64,000 nucleotides of DNA from Circinella umbellata (Eukaryota > Mucoromycota > Mucoromycetes > Mucorales > Lichtheimiaceae). The translations under genes were made by a program, and so were the position numbers. The notes below the pieces were generated by a model. That model was given only the letters and a program-made list of their open reading frames with translations, did no database searches and was not told the origin of the DNA. Location: contig JAIWNF010000064.1 of the NCBI GenBank assembly GCA_025093555.1, positions 62,001 through 126,000 on the forward strand, written 5' to 3'. Shown here piece after piece: positions 58,568 to 64,000 of the stretch. How positions within the stretch are numbered: position 1 is the stretch's first letter; each line of letters starts with the position of its first letter.

Positions 58568-59798
58568 ATTTATAAATCATTATCAGATTCGCGGTCTTGC
58601 ATAGAGTCATCATCCTCGAAAGAGAGCCAATGGAACTGTTTTTATTTTTATTATTTGGTGCAAGTTCGGCTATGGTTTCTTCGGAAATCCACCCATGTTC
58701 AAGGAAGGCATGTGCAACAGTGAGAGATACCGGGTATCGTATATTACGGACTGCGCGTTCCATCCTTTCAACATGAAGTCGAAAGGCTATATCAGTACGG
58801 TCTTGGGTGGTCATGTCTTGATATTTTTTATCATGTAGAATATCTGGTGATGTTGGATCATAAGAGGTTTTTGGGGTAATACCATGTTGACCTAGTTGGG
58901 ATTTAAGTTCGTCTGTAAAGTCATTATGAATGAGAAGTGCTAAAATGTTTTTTTCTGGATAATATATATCAAGAATACGACCATTGTTGATGTTTATGCT
59001 GCGCAAGTGACGACGCACTTGGCCGATTGGCATGCGAGTCTTGGTGTTAAAATAAAGATATTGGAACCCTTGATTAGCAGAAGGAGGTTGGAAGAAACGA
59101 ATGGCTGCTTGTTCTTTGCGTGCCTGGCGTTTGAGATTATATTTTTTTGTAGTGGTTTGTTTGATGGTGTTGTTGATATGGTTTGAGTTGGTCCATGGGT
59201 TGGTGGAGGGTAGGCGTGAGTTATTGTTGGTTGAAGTTGCTGAGATAGGTTTCGGTGCCTGGCTGTCAAGTTGGTCAAAATCGATTTGTGAGCCAAAAGA
59301 AGAGAGAGGTTCTTGTTGAGTATTTAGCTGTGCTGAGAGTTGTGCATTGACTTGTTCTAAATCGGCAATACGTAGGTGAGCAGCGGATAATTCTTTTTGG
59401 AGGCGAGCAATTTCGGTATGAATACGGTCATGGTCATCAAGGCGTTTGCTGTGGTCTGCGATTTGTTGGAGGACTGTTTGTAAGATGTCGGCTGGTTGTT
59501 GGTTTGATGATTGGTAAGAAGTTGCGTGCGTGGGAAGAAAAACTGGGTTAGGGACAGCGCCCAACATTGTCGGGGTTGTAGCTTGGATACGTTCTTGTAT
59601 TTGCATATGATTAATATGTTGATCACATTGGCTGCAGCGAAAAGTAGGCATCTTTGGTTCTGATCGTGTAAGCCCATTATTTTTAATATGGCCTGCTCGA
59701 TGGCACTGTGGACAGGTGAGTATCGGGTGGTACTTGTTAAAGTTGGTGTGTAAGAGCTCCACCTCACTTGGTGTGAGCTTCTCAAGCGCTGGTGGCAT
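58536..59798 (-). CDS. LINE ORF1: RNA-binding gag-like protein
   Basis: 420 aa, uninterrupted. The N-terminus has a four-Cys zinc-ribbon-like motif (LTCPQCHRAGHIKNNG and FRCSQCDQH) instead of the C-terminal CCHC knuckles common in other LINE ORF1 proteins. Residues about 110-165 form a coiled coil (RLQKELSAAHLRIADLEQVN), suitable for trimerisation. The C-terminal half (PIGQVRRHLRSININNGRIL, NILALLIHNDFTDELKSQL) has the alternation of an RRM-like fold, which is an inference. It ends 32 nt inside ORF2. Confidence 0.85.
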   Translation of the reverse strand: MPPALEKLTPSEVELLHTNFNKYHPILTCPQCHRAGHIKNNGLTRSEPKMPTFRCSQCDQHINHMQIQERIQATTPTMLGAVPNPVFLPTHATSYQSSNQQPADILQTVLQQIADHSKRLDDHDRIHTEIARLQKELSAAHLRIADLEQVNAQLSAQLNTQQEPLSSFGSQIDFDQLDSQAPKPISATSTNNNSRLPSTNPWTNSNHINNTIKQTTTKKYNLKRQARKEQAAIRFFQPPSANQGFQYLYFNTKTRMPIGQVRRHLRSININNGRILDIYYPEKNILALLIHNDFTDELKSQLGQHGITPKTSYDPTSPDILHDKKYQDMTTQDRTDIAFRLHVERMERAVRNIRYPVSLTVAHAFLEHGWISEETIAELAPNNKNKNSSIGSLSRMMTLCKTANLIMIYKYDQSNYNYSL

Positions 59799-59804
59799 AG
59801 AGTT

Positions 59805-60727
59805 GCTTGGAAAAAGGTGATAAAAAGAAGAAAAAAAAGAAAAAGTTGTTTGAGCTATTACTATATAAGGCTATTTTCACGAAAAAGTGATGAATAGCGA
59901 AAGAAGAGTCCTGAAAGTGTCTGTCTGACCCCAGGAATTACATATTAGTTTAGATATTTGAGTACTCCAAGCAATTACCAATAGTGGGTTCAACATGTAC
60001 AAAGATTTCTTTCTTCTGTGAAATATTATGGAAGTAGAACCTGCATTGTTACGCTTATTATTATAATCTATTTCATATATTCTTGTGATGACTTTAAGGA
60101 TTAAAAGCTGTATAGAAATATAGCCACATGATATTAAAGAACCAAATGCGTCAAGGTATAAATTATACAATGCCAAAGTAAAAATATTGCATTCATCATT
60201 GTGAAAAGAACCAGATCCCAAGTAAAGAAAATCAGACATCAAGTTAAAAATCCACCCCGCTCATCAGCCCCGTGTCACGTCGATTTGAAAAAGCAAGGCA
60301 CACTCAATCAATAGTAAATTATTGTATGCATTATAAATGCCTCCTGTCCCCCTCCCCATAAGAACCAAAAGGTGTTCACTCTTTTCCGAATTAAAACAAA
60401 CCAAAATAAATATTGTAAATGATACGGATTCAATGATATTTTCAAGGCTTTGACAACCAAATTTTACTTTTTTATATAATTGAATAATAAAATAAAGTAT
60501 AAAGGTTCGTGAACGTAAAAAAAAAAGAAGTAGAAAATCAATAAAAAAAGGAAGATAGATACAACAATTTTTTGTGCGTGTTGTTTTGTTGTTAAAATTT
60601 ACATACAATTGGAAGAAAAAACGAGGAATTGTTCGGTTTGTGAGTTATTTGTGGAAGATTTTTTTTAGGGTAGGAATGGATAAGGGTAATAATAATAGTA
60701 ATAATGGATAATATTCCTTTTTTTTAT
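59805..60727. other. intergenic / 5' side of retrotransposon
   Basis: Between the LINE and the thiolase stop. Two long minus-strand frames (59877-60242 and 60264-60608) have no recognised domain. The first might belong to the gene interrupted near 54.8 kb, but no shared motif was seen. Confidence 0.45.
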
Positions 60728-62323
60728 TTATTGTTCGCTTTCGAAAACGGCAGCCATACCCATACCACTACCAATACACATGGAGGTGACACCAAGCTTC
60801 TTACCTTGACGCTTCAATTCAGGCATCAAAGTGGCGATTTGACGAGCACCGGTACAACCCAAAGGATGACCGAAAGCAATAGCACCACCCTTAGGGTTAA
60901 CCTTTTCGAGTGGAACACCAAGCTTTTCAACAGAGTAGACGGCTTGGGAAGCGAAAGCTTCGTTGATTTCATAGATATCAATATCTTCAAGCTTCAAACC
61001 AGCACGTTCAACGGCAACGGGAATAGCGTAAGCGGGACCAACACCCATGATACGAGGGGGGACACCGACAACAGCAGAGGTGATGTACTTACCCAAGATG
61101 GGGAGACCCAACTTTTGAGCAGTCTTACGCTTCATCAAAAGAACAGCGGCAGCACCATCGGAAACTTGGGAAGCGTTACCGGCAGTGGTGGTACCTTGTT
61201 CATCGAAAGCGGGGCGAAGCTTGGCAAGACTTTCAGCTGAGGTACCAGGGCGGACACCATCATCACGGTCAACGACGACAGTCTTTTCGTTACCTTCCTT
61301 ATCTTCAACGACAGCTTCAAGAGGAACAATTTCTTCCTTGAACCAACCGTTCTTTTGAGCTTCAACAGCCTTGGTGTGGGAAGAAGCAGCAAAAGCATCT
61401 TGCTTTTGACGGTCGACCTTGTATTCAGCAGCAACGTTTTCAGAGGTGATACTAAAAATAAAAAAAATAAAATCGCATTAAAAAATCAGTTCTTGACACT
61501 TTTGGTAACCAAAAAGGAACTTCCATATTTTTTTTTACCCCACATAAAAAATTATTGCATATATCCAATGTCCTAATTATTTATCTTTCTTTCCCGTACT
61601 GTTCTCTTCCTCTATTTCTCATTTTGCTTATTTTCTACCCCTCTTATTCCAATTCAAATAAGGAACTCATGTAAATACGTTACCCCATGGGGACCAAACA
61701 GTCAGCAGCGGCAGGACAGCTGTCAGCGATCTTCTCAGAAGTAGCAGACATGGCACCAGCACCATAGTTCTTGGTCATGGATTCAACACCGGCACCAATA
61801 CCGACTTCAATCAAACCAGTTTGGATAGCAGTGGCGATTTGAACAACGGCTTGCAAACCAGAAGAGCATTGACGGTTAACAGTGTTAACAGAGGTAGTGT
61901 CGGGGAAACCGGCGTGCAAAGCAGCCATACGGGCGTTAGTAGCACCACCACCGGCAGGCAAGACATTACCAACAGCAATGTCATTGACGAGGCTGGGATC
62001 AATCTTGGTTTGCTTAAGGACACCTTGGAAAACACCGGAGAGGATTTCTATTATAATAAGAATAATCGTTGAGTAAATATTTTTATGTTTTTGTATTGTT
62101 ATATGTATCATATATGATTTTTTTATTGTTCCGTATAAAAATTGACATATTTTTTTTTACCTTCAGGAAGGGTATCCTTGAAACCACCCTTACGAGCACG
62201 AGTGATGGCAGATCGAAGAGCGGAAACAATAACAACATCTTCAGGAGACTTGACACCAACCTTGTTGGCGACATTGTCAGAAGGAGCAAGGTGAGAAGAA
62301 ACTTGTTGCAAACGCGAGGCCAT
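60728..62323 (-). CDS. POT1: peroxisomal 3-ketoacyl-CoA thiolase
   Basis: Final step of beta-oxidation, releasing acetyl-CoA from 3-ketoacyl-CoA. Three exons (62323-62161, 62047-61684, 61451-60728) give 1251 nt, 416 aa, the usual length. Residues 4-12, RLQQVSSHL, are a perfect PTS2 peroxisomal signal (R-L-x5-H-L). Catalytic residues are present: the nucleophilic Cys in VNRQCSSGLQAVVQ, His in GGAIAFGHPLGCTGARQ, and the second Cys in TSMCIGSGMGMAAVFE. NEAFASQAVYSVE is the fourth conserved block. Codons are strongly biased to GCC, ACC, GTC and AAG, like RPL14, implying high expression. Confidence 0.97.
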
Positions 62324-63226
62324 TGTGATTATAAGTTTGTTTAAATGGGTATAGTAAAAACAAAAAAAAAATTAAAAAAGAAAAGGAGAAAGTTGAAAAT
62401 ATATGTGTGAGTATTTATCCCCATTAACCTTTTTCAACTACTCCCCGCTGACTCAGTTGAAATTGGTTTGGATGTTTGTCATCAGTATTACCGGACTTGG
62501 TTATGATTGAATTTTAATTTTCACATGGAACTGTTTGAGCTGATGCAATCACTTTCATTATTTCTAAAAGGAACGTAACGTTATAAAAAAAAAAAACTCG
62601 TTTGTCATAGCTCTCTTTACCCCACATTGATGATCGAATTGACTAATGAATATATAATCTTTAATCTGAGAAAGATTGTGAGTTTATAAAATATGAATGT
62701 GAACCCCACAAACATATCAACTATATTTGTTGCTATGGTGATTTATTTTGTCTTTGTCATGGACAATGAATTTTTTTTTCTCTAATTCACATATGCTAAA
62801 GTTTAAAGTGTACCCATCTCTCTCTTACTCACTTTCACTCACATTGTTTCTCTATTCCCCTTCTTTCTTTCTTTTTATATTCCACATCATTAAACAGCTC
62901 AAAAAATACCATATAAATTCAATTATTATGAATACAGATTTTCTATCTTATTAGATGAACAAAAAAACAACACAACGATATAATATGTTTCATTTTTTTT
63001 TCCTTTTGGTGAAGAAAAAAAGAATAGTTAATGGATGACAAATGATTTCATTGAATCCGTTTCTATTTCTTATTTGTAGAAAATTCTCTCTATATTCTTA
63101 GAAGTGTGTGCTTTTTTTTTTTTTTGGTCGGAGTTGTCCATTTTTCTTATTTTGCTTGACTGCTTGATTTTTGCATATTTGTCACTTTTTTTTTTTTTCC
63201 TTATTTTTCTTTTTACCATAAATTAA
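62324..63226. other. divergent promoter region
   Basis: Shared upstream region of the thiolase (-) and RNF113-like (+) genes. Homopolymers and pyrimidine-rich tracts only. Confidence 0.55.

Positions 63227-64000
<774 letters not shown>

Larger units (their letters stand above)
55043..59804 (-). mobile_element. non-LTR (LINE) retrotransposon, apparently full-length coding
   Basis: Minus-strand element with ORF1 (59798-58536), ORF2 (58567-55103) and a poly(A) tail seen as about 31 T on the plus strand at 55043-55073. Both ORFs are uninterrupted, which suggests recent activity. The 5' boundary is not defined: only a short possible 5' UTR beyond 59798 can be seen. No target-site duplication could be identified by eye. 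Confidence 0.92.

Noticed and set aside
59877..60242. 121-aa minus-strand frame beyond the LINE
   Set aside because: Considered as the lost upstream exons of the remnant at 54.2-54.8 kb, but no shared motif or clean splice sites were found.

Overview
The window is nuclear DNA of a fungus, most likely an early-diverging one of the Mucoromycota type. It is AT-rich. Most genes are interrupted by short introns with GTAAGT-like donors and pyrimidine-rich TTAG, ATAG or CAG acceptors. Gln is almost always CAA, and Gln, Asn, Ser and Thr runs are common. The gene content is fungal: a KRE2/KTR mannosyltransferase, Sec2, ERG25, peroxisomal thiolase with PTS2, and a fungal mS26/Pet123-like protein. The species assignment is inference. 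All exon models were built by hand from splice signals and reading-frame closure; none has been tested against transcripts.

1-29 kb is ordinary, gene-dense housekeeping sequence. In order it holds an F-box/WD40/UIM protein of Ufo1 type (minus, runs off the left edge), a GT15 mannosyltransferase, an unrecognised 210-aa protein, V-ATPase subunit E, a COX7A-like subunit and an eEF1A-lysine-methyltransferase-like protein (all minus). Then come a nine-AT-hook protein (+), the Seh1 nucleoporin (-), a mitochondrial DUF2358 protein (+), a low-complexity zinc-motif protein (+), Sec2 (-), a 3.2-kb gene-poor stretch, and an EST1/SMG6 protein with a split PIN domain (+).

29-43 kb is the unusual part. 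After RPL14 (-) come a decayed partial copy of ERG25, a 650-bp element with terminal inverted repeats that ends inside the 5' end of a C2H2 zinc-finger gene (+), a possible solo LTR and a 311-bp MITE-like element. Next is an 11.5-copy minisatellite with a 16-bp palindrome in each unit, placed exactly at the edge of a duplicated segment. Beyond it is a mosaic pseudolocus: an inverted copy of the F-box/WD40 gene from 1.2-3.35 kb, fused to a fragment of the zinc-finger gene, fused to a second copy of the zinc-finger gene's downstream flank. That flank copy has acquired a small inverted-repeat insertion whose empty site survives in the first copy. The intact ERG25 (-) follows.

43-51 kb returns to single-copy genes: mS26/PET123-like (+), a PAQR/IZH receptor (-), a TALE homeodomain factor (+) and a TPMT-family methyltransferase (-). 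51-60 kb is gene-poor and repeat-rich: a short orphan coding fragment, a diverged repeat pair, a 22-bp tandem repeat, a broken remnant of a gene, and an apparently intact non-LTR retrotransposon with two overlapping ORFs and a long poly(A) tail. 60-64 kb holds peroxisomal 3-ketoacyl-CoA thiolase (-) and the start of an RNF113/Cwc24 splicing factor (+), divergently arranged.

The housekeeping genes do not form a pathway cluster. The coherent story of the window is repeated local duplication, inversion, deletion and element insertion between about 30 and 42 kb.
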